Counted from the stretch's first letter, positions 41,458 to 51,149 are shown. The stretch: 64,000 nucleotides of DNA from Hymenobacter perfusus (GCF_003944765.1 NZ_RWIU01000003.1:496001-560000); one strand, 5' to 3'. Made by a program: numbers and translations. The notes: generated by a model not told the origin, from the sequence alone.

Positions 41458-43632
41458 TTATAGCAAGCCGCGCAGGAGCTTGCGCACATCGGTGGTGGAG
41501 GCGACGTGGTAGCGGGCCAGGGAGCGGGCAGCGGTGCCTACTTTGATGGTGTAGGCCTCGGGCGGCATGGCCCGGAAGGTATCTTCGTCGGTACGGTCGT
41601 CGCCGAGGGCCAGGGTGAAGGCGGGCTGATAGGTAGCCAGCCAGCGGGCGGCGGCCGTGCCCTTGTGAATGCCGGCCGTCTTGATTTCGATGACTTTGTT
41701 GCCTTCCATCACCTGCAGCTCCGTGTTGGCCGTCATGAAGGTGAGGTGGTTGAGCAGGTCGCGGGCGCGCACGGCCCCCAGCTCGGCATCGGCGCGGCGG
41801 TAGTGCCACACCAACGAGTACTCCTTGTCTTCAATGAACGAGCCGGCGGTGCGGGCCACGTACAGCTCCAGAATCGGGCGCAGCTCCCGCTGCCAGTCGT
41901 TGTTGAGGGTCTGAAACAGCTGCCACTCCTCGCCGGCCGCCCGCAGCCACACGCCGTGCTCGGCAATAAAATCGACGGGCAGGTGGCCCAGCCAGGCTTG
42001 TAGCGTCGTCCGGTCGCGGCCACTGATGATGACCACGCGGTTCTGCGGGTTATCGGTGAGGGCGCGCAGTAGCAGCAGCAGCTCCTGGTCGGGCTGGGCG
42101 CGCTGGGGGTTGGGGTGGAAGGGAGCCAGTGTACCGTCGTAATCCAGCAGCAACAGGCGCGAAGGGGCGGCGTGGAACTCGGTCAGCAACTGCTCCACTA
42201 CTACGGGCTTCAGGGTTTCCGTATCGAGCGTGTGCTGCTTCATCTTGCTGTATGCCAGGCGTCCCATGAACAGCTTGGTCCAGGCAAACACGTTGTACTG
42301 ACGTACCAGGGCCTGCATAGCTCCCATGCGCAGCTGCTGCTCGTCCTCGGGCATCACCAGCGCATCGTGCATGGCCTCGGCCAGCTCGCCGGTATCGGTA
42401 GGGTTGATGATGAGGGCATCCGACAGCTCCCGGGCCGCGCCGGCCCGCTCGCTGAGGATGAGTACGCCCTTCTGATCGGCCTTGCTGGCCACGAATTCCT
42501 TGGCCACCAGGTTCATGCCGTCGCGCATGGGTGTTACCAGCGCCACTTCGGCTAGGCGGTAGAGGGAGGCCAGTTCTTCCAGCGGGAAGGAGCGGTAGAA
42601 GTAGTGGATGGGCGTCCAGGAAATGGTGCGGTACTGGGAGTTGATACGGCCCACCAGCTCATCAATTTCCTCCTTCAGGCTGGCATATTGGGCTACCTGG
42701 TCGCGGGAGGGCACCACCACCATAATCAGGCTGACCTGCTCGCGCCACTCGGGGTAGCGTTGCAGCAGCAGCTCGAAGGCCCGCAGCCGCTGGGCAATAC
42801 CCTTGGAATAGTCGAGCCGGTCGATACTCAGAATCACGCGCACGTCGCGCAAAGCCTCACGGTAGGTGGCCTCGTGTTGCATGGCCGTGTCGGAGGCCGC
42901 CGCCTGCACGTACCGGTCATAGTCGATGCCCATCGGGAAAGCATCGACCAGCACCGTGCGGGAGCCGGTTTCGATCTGCCCGTTCTGCGCCGAGAGGCCG
43001 AGCAGCTGGGCCACCGCACTCAGAAAATGGCGCATGTAGCCGAAGGTGTGGAAACCCAGCAAATCGGCCCCCAGCATGCCCTCCAGCAGCTCGGTGCGCC
43101 AGGGCAGCACCCGAATCAGCTCGTAGGAGGGGAAGGGGATGTGCAGAAAGAAGCCGATAGTGGCTTCGGGCCGCTCGCGGCGCAGCATGGCCGGCAGCAG
43201 CAGCAGCTGGTAATCGTGGACCCAGATGGTGTCCTCGGGGCCGGCCAGCTCCAGCACCGCCCGGCAGAATTTCTCGTTGACGGCCACGTAGGCGTCCCAG
43301 TGGGCCTGCTCGTAGGTGGCGTACTGCGTGAAGTAGTGGAAAGTAGGCCAGAGCGTGGAGTTGCTGAACCCTTCGTAGAAGTCCCGGATTTCGGCTTCGG
43401 TCAGGAACACCGGCACCATGCTGTCCTGGCGCAGCTGCTCGCACACATATTCTTCTTCGGACGCATCTTCCACAAAGAGCCCCGGCCAGCCCACCCACAC
43501 GTTGCCTTCCTGCCGGTAAATGGAGCCCAGGCCGGTAGCTAATCCGCCCTCACTGGGCTGAAACGTGAGGCTGTCATCGGTGCGAAGGATTTTGGTAGGG
43601 AGACGATTCGAGACAATAATGGTGCGCGACAT
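41458..43632 (-). CDS. Bifunctional trehalose-6-phosphate synthase/phosphatase, 724 aa
   Basis: The N-terminal GT20 domain (about residues 1-465) has SNRLPT, GGLATGL, WVHDYQL, GFFLHIPFPS and DGMNLVAKEFVAS, making trehalose-6-phosphate from UDP-glucose and glucose-6-phosphate. The C-terminal HAD phosphatase (about 485-724) has LLLDYDGTLAP (catalytic Asp pair), VIISGRD and LALGDDRTDEDTF. Fused OtsA-OtsB proteins are common in Bacteroidetes and eukaryotes. It makes trehalose for osmotic and desiccation tolerance. Single gene; the GH15 enzyme downstream may break the product down. Confidence 0.96.
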   Translation of the reverse strand: MSRTIIVSNRLPTKILRTDDSLTFQPSEGGLATGLGSIYRQEGNVWVGWPGLFVEDASEEEYVCEQLRQDSMVPVFLTEAEIRDFYEGFSNSTLWPTFHYFTQYATYEQAHWDAYVAVNEKFCRAVLELAGPEDTIWVHDYQLLLLPAMLRRERPEATIGFFLHIPFPSYELIRVLPWRTELLEGMLGADLLGFHTFGYMRHFLSAVAQLLGLSAQNGQIETGSRTVLVDAFPMGIDYDRYVQAAASDTAMQHEATYREALRDVRVILSIDRLDYSKGIAQRLRAFELLLQRYPEWREQVSLIMVVVPSRDQVAQYASLKEEIDELVGRINSQYRTISWTPIHYFYRSFPLEELASLYRLAEVALVTPMRDGMNLVAKEFVASKADQKGVLILSERAGAARELSDALIINPTDTGELAEAMHDALVMPEDEQQLRMGAMQALVRQYNVFAWTKLFMGRLAYSKMKQHTLDTETLKPVVVEQLLTEFHAAPSRLLLLDYDGTLAPFHPNPQRAQPDQELLLLLRALTDNPQNRVVIISGRDRTTLQAWLGHLPVDFIAEHGVWLRAAGEEWQLFQTLNNDWQRELRPILELYVARTAGSFIEDKEYSLVWHYRRADAELGAVRARDLLNHLTFMTANTELQVMEGNKVIEIKTAGIHKGTAAARWLATYQPAFTLALGDDRTDEDTFRAMPPEAYTIKVGTAARSLARYHVASTTDVRKLLRGLL

Positions 43633-43771
43633 AGGCTGTTTTGGGTTGGTGAACCTGTAGGTTTACGGGAGAAAACCGGCGGCGGCCATTAGTTTGTTTC
43701 CCCGTTTCTGTTACCGCGCCCGCTTCGTAAGTAGCTGCGCCCAACCGTAAAAACCGGCTACGCCAGCGGCT

Positions 43772-44137
43772 TCAGGCCGCCACCGGCTCCCGGCCAACGC
43801 GGCCCAGGTGCGTGTCCTGAAAGCCGGTGCCGTGCTTGAGTCCGTAGCCCAGCAGGCGGTCAAAGGCCGAGTGAAACAGCAGCACCGAACCGGCCAGCAG
43901 CAGCAGCGGCTCCGCGAGCAGCCAGCCGGCCAGCCCCACCAGCAGGGCCAGGGCTTTGTGGTGCAGCAGGTTGTAGCTGAATGCTCCCGTCCGGGGGCCG
44001 GCCAAGTAGCCCAGCATGCTCAGGTCGGGCACCAGAAACAGGGCCGGCAGCCACCACCACGCGTAGGGGAGGTGCGCAAAAACCAGCGTTGCAACCAGCA
44101 ACTGGGCCAGTTCTTCGAGTTTAAGCAGGGTTTTCAT
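43772..44137 (-). CDS. DUF4260 membrane protein, 121 aa
   Basis: Four hydrophobic segments and the conserved blocks YLAGPRTGAFSYNLLHHKAL and SAFDRLLGYGLKHGTGFQDTHLG, typical of DUF4260. The function is not known. His and Asp residues clustered in YNLLHH and FDRLLGYGLKH could bind metal, which is speculation. The ATG at 44137 was preferred to one 11 codons upstream. It stands alone between the trehalose gene and a Family C repeat. Confidence 0.9.
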   Translation of the reverse strand: MKTLLKLEELAQLLVATLVFAHLPYAWWWLPALFLVPDLSMLGYLAGPRTGAFSYNLLHHKALALLVGLAGWLLAEPLLLLAGSVLLFHSAFDRLLGYGLKHGTGFQDTHLGRVGREPVAA

Positions 44138-44229
44138 GAAGCTTTGGAATGAAGTAAAACAACATCCCAAAGGTCAACCGCCGGTCCACCGAAACTCCTT
44201 AACAAACGCTAAGAAATCCGGCCACCGGT

Positions 44230-44327
44230 GTAGAGACGCGACACTTCGCGTCTCCTGGTTGAACGACCGGAGCCGCGCGGCCCAAACAACGTCAGCAACG
44301 ACGAGACGCGAAGTGTCGCGTCTCTAC
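44230..44327. repeat. Family C inverted repeat overlapping a stop codon
   Basis: Perfect 25-bp arms (GTAGAGACGCGACACTTCGC... at 44230-44254 and its complement 44303-44327) with a 48-bp spacer ending in CAACGTCAGCAACGACG. The stop codon of the Crp-like gene (44324-44326) is inside the right arm. The other copy is at 51117-51215. Confidence 0.95.
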
Positions 44328-44917
44328 ATCGGTTCGGCGTCGTCGGCCAGGAGGCGGGCGCGGATGCGGCTGAGCGAGACGGGCGTTACGCCCAGGTAGG
44401 AGGCCACGTACTGTTGAGGTACGCGCTCCAGAATCTTGGTTTTGTGGCTGCGGAGCAGGGCCTGGTAGCGTTGTTCGGGGCTTAGGAGCAGCAGCTCGGT
44501 CAGGCGGGCATCGGTGCCCAGCAGGTGGTACTCGGCCAGCAGCCGCCCGAACCGCTCGTACACCGGATATTCATCGAACAGCCGGCGAAGCAAAGCGTAC
44601 GGAAACGTAACCAGCTCGGTAGGTGCCAGTGCCTGAATGCTGAACTGACTGGGCTGGCCCGTGAGGCAGCTCTGGTAGCTGCCCAGCAGATGGTTTTCGA
44701 AGAAGAAATAGGTGGTGCGCTCCTCGCCATCGGCTCCCGTGTAAAATAGCCGGCAGGCCCCCGAAATCACCAGCGCCAGCTCCGGAGCCGGCTGCGCCTG
44801 CGTCACGAAATCCTGCTTCCGTCGCAGTTGCCGCACGCTAAGCCCGGCCGCCAGCGGGGCCCACTCGGCATCGGTAAGCGGTACAAAGCGGTGAATATAG
44901 GCGCGGAGCGGGTGCAT
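44324..44917 (-). CDS. Crp/Fnr-type transcriptional regulator, 197 aa
   Basis: An N-terminal cyclic-nucleotide-binding-like beta-roll (VRQLRRKQDFVTQAQPAPELALVISGACRLF) precedes a C-terminal helix-turn-helix (PQQYVASYLGVTPVSLSRIRARL). Bacteroidetes proteins of this type usually lack the cAMP-contact residues and often respond to other signals. The ATG at 44917 (MHPLRAYIHRF) fits conserved N-termini; one at 44935 is possible. Its last codons before the stop come from a Family C repeat, so the C-terminal DAEPM end is partly repeat-derived. Its target genes are unknown. Confidence 0.87.
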   Translation of the reverse strand: MHPLRAYIHRFVPLTDAEWAPLAAGLSVRQLRRKQDFVTQAQPAPELALVISGACRLFYTGADGEERTTYFFFENHLLGSYQSCLTGQPSQFSIQALAPTELVTFPYALLRRLFDEYPVYERFGRLLAEYHLLGTDARLTELLLLSPEQRYQALLRSHKTKILERVPQQYVASYLGVTPVSLSRIRARLLADDAEPM

Positions 44918-44940
44918 ATGGGTAAGGTAGTACATAGTGC

Positions 44941-45054
44941 CCGGTCCGGCGGCTGCAAGCTGTCGGGCCGGTTGCTGCGTGCTGAGGTTGTTACGTCGTC
45001 GTGCAGGTATCAGCTGACGGCCACCGGCCCGACGGGCTGCGCCCACCGGACCGG
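44941..45054. repeat. Family A inverted repeat
   Basis: Arms 44941-44973 and 45021-45054 of the CCGGTCCGGCGGCTGCAAGC type with a spacer in the reverse orientation compared with the copy at 21877. Lies between the Crp-like gene and the surface glycosidase. Confidence 0.9.
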
Positions 45055-45064
45055 AGCGCGCATC

Positions 45065-47821
45065 CTATTCCACCCGCGTAAGCCGCAGGTAGTCGAGCAT
45101 GGCTTGGTTCACTTCCCCGTCCATATTCTCATTGGCGGGCTCAAAGCTGAGCGTCAGCGTGTGCGGGCCTTTCGGGAGCTGCACCAGAATCGGGTTGGTA
45201 AAGCCCCAGTTCGACCATTCCGCCACGCCGCGCTGGGGCAGCACTACGGTGCCCAGCGGCTGCTGGTCCAGGCGGAGCGTGCGGAGGGCGCACTTGTTAT
45301 CGGTGTTAAGCGGGCCGTTGCCGTTGGCGTAGCGGAAATCCAGGGCGTAGAGGCCGGTTTCGGGCACCGTTACGGGAATGGTGAGGCGGGTATTCACCGT
45401 TTTGCTGATTTCCACGAAGCCCGCCCCGCTGAATCCTTTGTACGGCTTGCCCGATTTGGCGGCGCGGGTTTCCAGCTGCACCAGCTGGGCCGGCCGGGCG
45501 GCCACCACGAGCGGCTCACTGGCAAACGACTCCAGCCCTTGCCCGTCCACGGCCACCACCTGGTACTCGGCGTAGGCGGCCGGGGTTACGGCCACGCTGG
45601 TTTCGGTGGTGCGGGCCGCGAACCGGCCGTTGCGCAGCACCTGATAGGCGCTGGCCCCGGCTACCGGGGGCCAGCTGAGGCGGCCGGCGGCGTAGCGCAC
45701 GGCGGGCGCTTCGGGGGAAAAGGCGTTTTCAGCGTGGGTAACCGCATAGCTGGGCTCCGGAGAGCTGTTCACCAACGTAATCCGTATCTGGTGGTGGCCC
45801 GTGAGCGTGGCCGGTACGGCATTGTCCGGCAGGGGGCGGCCGTCAAGCGTCAGGCTGTCAATCTGGTTGCCGTAGCCGGTCAGCTCAATATCCAGCACCG
45901 CGCCCCGGTAGCGGAAGCCGGTGAGCCGGCGGGTGCCCTGCAACGCCTGAGGTACAAAGGGCCGGAACACCAGTTGGGTAGTTTCGAAATTCATCCCAAA
46001 CAGCCCCTTATATACCAGACCCAGGCTGCCCGAAAGGCTCCAGAGCATATTGCTGCTGTTGATCTGGGTACCGGCAAAGTCGCCGTTCTGCGCCACAAAG
46101 TTTTCCTTGTTGGTCAGAAATAGTGCCGCCGGCCGGTACACCGCCGCCATGGTTTCCAGAAAGGCTTTTTCATTGCCTGCCTTGGCGGCGGCCAGCCCCC
46201 AGAAGCTCTGCACAAACGGCCACACCGCGTTATTGTGGTAGGGCGGAATGCCCGGAATCTGGGGGTAAATACACGGAATGCCGAAGGCGGTGGTGGGCGT
46301 GCGGGCTACGACGGAGGTGGCCCTTGAGGATCTGGCCACGTCGAACAACACGCTCAGCGCCTCCCCCAGGGCCTCGGCTTTGGGCGAAAGGCTTAGGAAG
46401 TTGCGGCCGTACAAAAACTGTCCGTAGTAGCCTTTTTCTTCCTGCCACAAGTACTTGTTTATCCCGGTACGGATGGTTTTAGCCAGCTGCCAATACTGCT
46501 CAGCGGTAGCGGTGTCGCCCAGCTGCTCGGCCATTTCCGACAGTACTTTATTGGCCTGAAAATGCACGGCGTTGGTGCCCAAGTTTTCGCTCTGGTAAAT
46601 ATCCACCGGCTGCATCCAACGCGGATACGTCTGCTCCCGCCAATCCAGAAACGACGACTCGCCGCGCACGAGGCCGGTTTGCGCATCGTAGGCGTTCTGC
46701 CGGTCGTCTTCGAGGGAGTTTTTGATGATAGGATAGACTTTGCGCAGCCAGGCTTCATCGCCCGTTACCAAGTAGACTTCCCAGGCGGCCACGGCCCAGA
46801 TCATCCGGTCGGTGGAGCAGGGGTAGGCACCGCCGGTGCCGGTGTCCTGAATGATGCGGCCCTGCTTCGACACCTTCCGCAGCAGGCTGTTCATGGCCAC
46901 TTTCGGCTGTAAGGTCGCCTGGGCCAGGATGATAGAGTAGCTGATGTCGCGCGTCCAGACGCCGGCCCATTCCTGGCCGGTGCGGAAGGTGCTGTCGGGC
47001 TCCACGGCCCGGCGGGCTTCCTCTAGGGCCAGATTGTACAGCGCGTCGGTGAGCGGGAAGTCGGAGCGGTACTGTGGAAAATCGGCCGTGTTGAGCGTCT
47101 GCTGCCAGCGGCCGGCCGTGGTTTTGGCGGCGGCGGGCTGGTTCAGCACCAGCGTAACCTCGTAAATGCCGTTGCCATCGGGGTCTTTTAGCTCCGCGCC
47201 CTGCTGGTTGCTGAGGTTGGCAAAGTCCCAGCTCAGCGGAGCCATGTTACCGGCCACGAACACCCCTTTAAAGTCTTGGGCGTACAGCTTCTCCCCGGTA
47301 TAGGTGGTGAAGTAGCCCTGTTTCTTGAAAGCCGCCAGCACCGGCCGCAGATCCAGCCGAACGGTGAGGGGCGTGTTCGGGGCCAGATAGGTGTTGGCGG
47401 GTACTTCAGTCTTATCCACGAACTGCTGCCCGAAGGTGAGTACGGGCGTTTCTACCGCGGTGCTGCCGGCTCGGGGAATGGCCACGATACGATGGTCCTG
47501 ACCCGGGGCCATTTCGTTGTCTTGGCCGTTGAGGCTGAATTTGAACGTGATGCGCGGATCCTGGTAGGCGTTGGCCGGGCTCTGGTAGTTCGAGGTCAGC
47601 TCGGTGCGCGACACGGCCCGGGATACATACGGCCCCTGCTCCACGCGGTCGGCGTAGAGGGCAAAGGCCTCGTTCTTCCAGATGAGCGGGGCTTCGACCG
47701 GAAGCGGCGAAGACGGCAGGGCGGCAGATTTCACGGGGGCAGCGGGTTTGGGCGTCTGGCAGGAGCCAAGCAGGGCCAACGCCAGCAGGCCGCCCAGCGC
47801 AGGGCAGGAGTACGACATCAC
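45065..47821 (-). CDS. Surface lipoprotein glycosidase ((alpha/alpha)6-barrel type) with C-terminal carbohydrate-binding module, 918 aa
   Basis: A lipobox signal (GLLALALLGSC) anchors the protein. After an N-terminal beta region the catalytic barrel (about 270-640) shows EWAGVWTRDISYSIILAQATL, TDRMIWAVAAWEVYL, SFLDWREQTYPRWM and IPPYHNNAVWPFVQSFWGLAAA, patterns of MGH1-like/six-hairpin glycosidases. A fibronectin-like segment (about 700-780) and a CBM35/CBM6-like module (about 785-918, FSGAGFVEISKTVNTRLTIPV) follow. The substrate is likely an alpha-glucan or rhamnoside-type glycan, not settled. The ATG at 47821 is used; the second Met is equally possible. Confidence 0.85.
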   Translation of the reverse strand: MMSYSCPALGGLLALALLGSCQTPKPAAPVKSAALPSSPLPVEAPLIWKNEAFALYADRVEQGPYVSRAVSRTELTSNYQSPANAYQDPRITFKFSLNGQDNEMAPGQDHRIVAIPRAGSTAVETPVLTFGQQFVDKTEVPANTYLAPNTPLTVRLDLRPVLAAFKKQGYFTTYTGEKLYAQDFKGVFVAGNMAPLSWDFANLSNQQGAELKDPDGNGIYEVTLVLNQPAAAKTTAGRWQQTLNTADFPQYRSDFPLTDALYNLALEEARRAVEPDSTFRTGQEWAGVWTRDISYSIILAQATLQPKVAMNSLLRKVSKQGRIIQDTGTGGAYPCSTDRMIWAVAAWEVYLVTGDEAWLRKVYPIIKNSLEDDRQNAYDAQTGLVRGESSFLDWREQTYPRWMQPVDIYQSENLGTNAVHFQANKVLSEMAEQLGDTATAEQYWQLAKTIRTGINKYLWQEEKGYYGQFLYGRNFLSLSPKAEALGEALSVLFDVARSSRATSVVARTPTTAFGIPCIYPQIPGIPPYHNNAVWPFVQSFWGLAAAKAGNEKAFLETMAAVYRPAALFLTNKENFVAQNGDFAGTQINSSNMLWSLSGSLGLVYKGLFGMNFETTQLVFRPFVPQALQGTRRLTGFRYRGAVLDIELTGYGNQIDSLTLDGRPLPDNAVPATLTGHHQIRITLVNSSPEPSYAVTHAENAFSPEAPAVRYAAGRLSWPPVAGASAYQVLRNGRFAARTTETSVAVTPAAYAEYQVVAVDGQGLESFASEPLVVAARPAQLVQLETRAAKSGKPYKGFSGAGFVEISKTVNTRLTIPVTVPETGLYALDFRYANGNGPLNTDNKCALRTLRLDQQPLGTVVLPQRGVAEWSNWGFTNPILVQLPKGPHTLTLSFEPANENMDGEVNQAMLDYLRLTRVE

Positions 47822-47894
47822 CGCTACCAGACGCAGAACTCCGCCCAGCGGTTGCGCCCGGCTGCGCAGCGTGATGCGCCGGAGCGAAAGGCAA

Positions 47895-47931
47895 CAAAAA
47901 AAGGCCTTCTGCTGAGTAGCAGAAGGCCTTT
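47895..47931 (-). terminator. Terminator of tRNA-Glu copy 2
   Basis: Same AAGGCCTTCTGCT...AGCAGAAGGCCTT hairpin as at 38185, with a T tract on the minus strand. Confidence 0.9.
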
Positions 47932-47935
47932 CGAG

Positions 47936-48007
47936 TAGTCCGTAGGGGAATCGAACCCCTGTTGGTAGAATGAAAATCTACTGTCCTAACCCCTAGACGA
48001 ACGGACC
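47936..48007 (-). tRNA. tRNA-Glu (UUC), copy 2
   Basis: Same 72-nt cloverleaf as copy 1: acceptor GGTCCGT/ACGGACT, anticodon loop TTTTCAT, T-arm AGGGGTTCGATTCCCCT, no encoded CCA. The flanks are also conserved: the terminator on the 3' side and about 45 bp with the promoter on the 5' side. Confidence 0.97.
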
Positions 48008-48042
48008 AGATAACCAGCGGAGCGTTTTCCGTTTTGGTGATG

Positions 48043-48073
48043 CAAAGATAGTAGCCCGATCTTTCGGCGCAAT
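48043..48073 (-). promoter_or_regulatory. Promoter of tRNA-Glu copy 2
   Basis: Minus strand ATTG (48070-48073), 19 bp, TATCTTTG (48043-48050). The leader between the -7 box and the tRNA is almost the same as in copy 1. Confidence 0.75.
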
Positions 48074-48217
48074 ACCTGGTTTCGAAAAAAAAGCAGCCAT
48101 CAGGGTAAATTGACTGATTTTCAGGTGGAAATTTTTCCGGTCGAACCCGCCCGAAACCTTGTCAGGCCGTAAACGGAGGCGGCGCGGCCGGTGGGCGTAG
48201 CAGGATATTGGGTTTGA

Positions 48218-49315
<1,098 letters not shown>

Positions 49316-49340
49316 ACCCTCGGGTTTTCGCGTAAAAATG

Positions 49341-49372
49341 AGCCGTCTGTTCGGGAAACCGGGCAGGCGGCT
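49341..49372 (+). terminator. gapA terminator
   Basis: AGCCGTCTG (49341-49349) pairs with CAGGCGGCT (49364-49372), one mismatch, followed by TTGTATTTT. Confidence 0.65.
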
Positions 49373-49397
49373 TTGTATTTTGCGGCGGTAGCCATTT

Positions 49398-49495
49398 GTC
49401 ATTTGAAGTCTGCGAAGGGCGCGATTCACTCTCTACAAACAGCAAAACTGTGCTGTAGGGAGTGAACCATATGTCCTTGCAAGCTCCGGATGACA
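49398..49495. repeat. Imperfect inverted repeat
   Basis: Inner arms TTCACTCTCTACA (49425-49437) and TGTAGGGAGTGAA (49454-49466), 12 of 13 complementary, inside an outer TGTCATTTG/GGATGACA pair. Resembles the other layered elements but no second copy was seen in the window. Confidence 0.6.
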
Positions 49496-49535
49496 GTATA
49501 TTTACTTCTCCTTTATACTTCATCTGCTTCCGCCC

Positions 49536-50405
49536 GTGCGCATCTGTTTTATCCTGAACCCGACTTCCGGTACGAACCGCACGCAGGACGTTCCGGTGTT
49601 GCTGACGCGCTACGCTACAACTGCCGGGGCTGATTTTTCTATTCGTCTGACTGAGTATGCCGGCCATGCCACCGAACTGGCCCGGGTAGCCGCGTTTGAA
49701 GGTTATCGGGTAATAGTTGCCGTGGGGGGAGATGGTACCGTGAACGAAGTGGCCCGGGGCCTGCTGGGTACGGCCGCTGCCCTGGGTATCGTGCCCCGGG
49801 GCTCAGGTAATGGCTTGGCCCGGCACCTGCGTATTCCGCTGGATTTGCCGGGTGCCGTACGCCGCGCCTGCCAGCCCACCTTCCAGCGCATAGATGCGGG
49901 CCGGATTAACGGGCACTGGTTTTTCTGCACGGCCGGGCTGGGGTTTGATGCGCACGTAAGCAAGATGTTTGCAAAGGCGGGTACCCGAGGGCTGAGTACC
50001 TACGTGAAAGTAGCCCTGCGCGAATACCGCCGCTACCGCCCCGTGCCGGTGCAGGTACAGCTGGAAAATGCGTTGCTACTCGATACGCACTGCTATGTGC
50101 TGGCCTTCGCCAATGCGGCTCAGTACGGCAACAACGCCTACATCGCGCCACGCGCCGATATTCAGGATGGCCTGCTGGATGTGTGTCTGATTGATGAGTT
50201 GCCCATGCTGCGCGCGGTACGGGTGGGGGTGGGGCTGGCCCTGGGTACCCTGGCCACCTCCGGCGGGGCGGCGTATCATACCAGCCGCCACATCCGGGTG
50301 GCGGCCGCTCAGCCTATCGGTTTTCACGTGGATGGCGACTACGTAGCCGACGCCACCGACTTTGAGGTGGAGCTGACGCCCCTGGCTTTGGAGGTGGCGG
50401 TGTAG
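49536..50405 (+). CDS. Diacylglycerol/lipid kinase-family protein (YegS/DagK-like), 289 aa
   Basis: The catalytic-domain signature VAVGGDGTVNEVARG and VPRGSGNGLARHL place it in the DAGK/YegS/BmrU family, which phosphorylates diacylglycerol or related lipids with ATP. FCTAGLGFDAHVSKMF and HVDGDYVAD match later conserved blocks. The start is GTG at 49536 (codes RICFILNPTSG), typical for the family. Membrane-associated lipid recycling is likely. It is followed by an inverted repeat and the SUI1 gene on the same strand. Confidence 0.92.
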   Translation: MRICFILNPTSGTNRTQDVPVLLTRYATTAGADFSIRLTEYAGHATELARVAAFEGYRVIVAVGGDGTVNEVARGLLGTAAALGIVPRGSGNGLARHLRIPLDLPGAVRRACQPTFQRIDAGRINGHWFFCTAGLGFDAHVSKMFAKAGTRGLSTYVKVALREYRRYRPVPVQVQLENALLLDTHCYVLAFANAAQYGNNAYIAPRADIQDGLLDVCLIDELPMLRAVRVGVGLALGTLATSGGAAYHTSRHIRVAAAQPIGFHVDGDYVADATDFEVELTPLALEVAV

Positions 50406-50406
50406 C

Positions 50407-50510
50407 GGTGATTTAGTGACTGAGTGATTTAGTGAGTGGGTAATGCCGTTTCTTTGCTGAATGAGCAGCCTGAATTCGCTGAATCACTAACTCGCTAAAT
50501 CACCATCTCA
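50407..50510. repeat. Family H inverted repeat, copy 1
   Basis: GGTGATTTAGTGACTGAGTGATTTAG... (50407) is imperfectly complementary to GAATCACTAACTCGCTAAATCACC (50481-50504). It ends just before the SUI1 start codon. A similar element precedes the gene at 63329. Confidence 0.8.
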
Positions 50511-50514
50511 CCAT

Positions 50515-50859
50515 ATGAAAGCCGATAAAAACCGCCGGGAGGGCGTGGTCTACTCCACCAACCCCGATTTCGAGTACCAGGATACCAATGAGCCCGCCGC
50601 CGTCACGCTGCCCCCGCAGCAGCAGAACCTACGCGTGCAGCTCGATAAAAAAGCGCGCGGCGGCAAGCAGGTCACGCTCATCACCGGCTTCGTGGGCCAG
50701 GATGCTGACCTGCAGACGCTGGGCAAGCTGCTCAAAACCAAGTGCGCCGTGGGCGGCAACGCCAAAGACGGCGAAATCATCATCCAGGGCGACTTCCGCG
50801 ACAAGGTGATGGCCGTGCTGCTGGAGAAAGGCTATAAGGCCAAGAAGGCCGGCGGGTAG
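50515..50859 (+). CDS. SUI1/eIF1-family translation protein (YciH-like), 114 aa
   Basis: The eIF1 fold spans about residues 36-112: [43 protein letters not shown] and [12 protein letters not shown] are classic. In bacteria YciH-type proteins help discriminate start codons or act in stress translation. The N-terminus ([19 protein letters not shown]) is the usual leader. The minisatellite begins 26 bp after the stop. Confidence 0.95.
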   Translation: MKADKNRREGVVYSTNPDFEYQDTNEPAAVTLPPQQQNLRVQLDKKARGGKQVTLITGFVGQDADLQTLGKLLKTKCAVGGNAKDGEIIIQGDFRDKVMAVLLEKGYKAKKAGG

Positions 50860-50885
50860 CGGGCGCGTCAACGACTGTTGCTAAT

Positions 50886-51116
50886 GTGACAGCCCCCATT
50901 GCCGGGGTGGCAATGGGGGCTGGCGGGGTGGCAACGCTTCGTGACGAGGTGGCAACGCTCCGTGACCGGGTGACAACGCTTCGTTACCGGGTGGCAACGC
51001 TTCGTGACCGGGTGGCAACACCTAGTGGGGAGGTGGCAACGCATTGTGACGACATGGCAACGCCTGGTGGCAGGGTGACAACGTGTGCTGTCGGGGTGGC
51101 AAGCGCAGGTGGCGGT
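50886..51116. repeat. Minisatellite: eleven exact-length 21-bp units
   Basis: Eleven consecutive units of 21 bp start at 50886 and continue every 21 bp to 51096, each beginning GTGGCAACG or a close variant, with no length change. The outer units are diverged, the middle ones (50928-51011) close to GTGGCAACGCTTCGTGACCGG. In the plus frame each unit codes for a heptad of the VATLRDR type; in the minus frame for CHPVTKR. A reading frame starts with GTG at the first base of the first unit. Confidence 0.97.
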
Positions 51117-51149
51117 GTAGAGACGCGACACTTCGCGTCTCGTCGTTGA
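50886..51149 (+). CDS. Possible coiled-coil peptide encoded by the minisatellite, 87 aa
   Basis: The frame starts at GTG 50886, 26 bp after the SUI1 stop, and runs through all eleven 21-bp units. The middle units give VATLRDE-VATLRDR-VTTLRYR-VATLRDR, with Val and Leu at the a and d positions of a heptad, compatible with a coiled coil. The outer units (VATPSGE, MATPGGR, VTTCAVG) would break it. The end runs into a Family C repeat, which provides the C-terminus and stop. Translation is unproven; DNA-level repeat growth is the simpler explanation. Confidence 0.2.
   Translation: MTAPIAGVAMGAGGVATLRDEVATLRDRVTTLRYRVATLRDRVATPSGEVATHCDDMATPGGRVTTCAVGVASAGGGVETRHFASRR

Noticed and set aside
50886..51116. 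CRISPR array
   Set aside because: The units are tandem with no unique spacers and there are no cas genes; the period of 21 bp is that of a minisatellite.
50868..51131. Minus-strand Cys/His-rich frame across the minisatellite
   Set aside because: The CHPVTKR series is the complement of the repeat units; no start context or promoter supports it, although it is recorded in the minisatellite finding.
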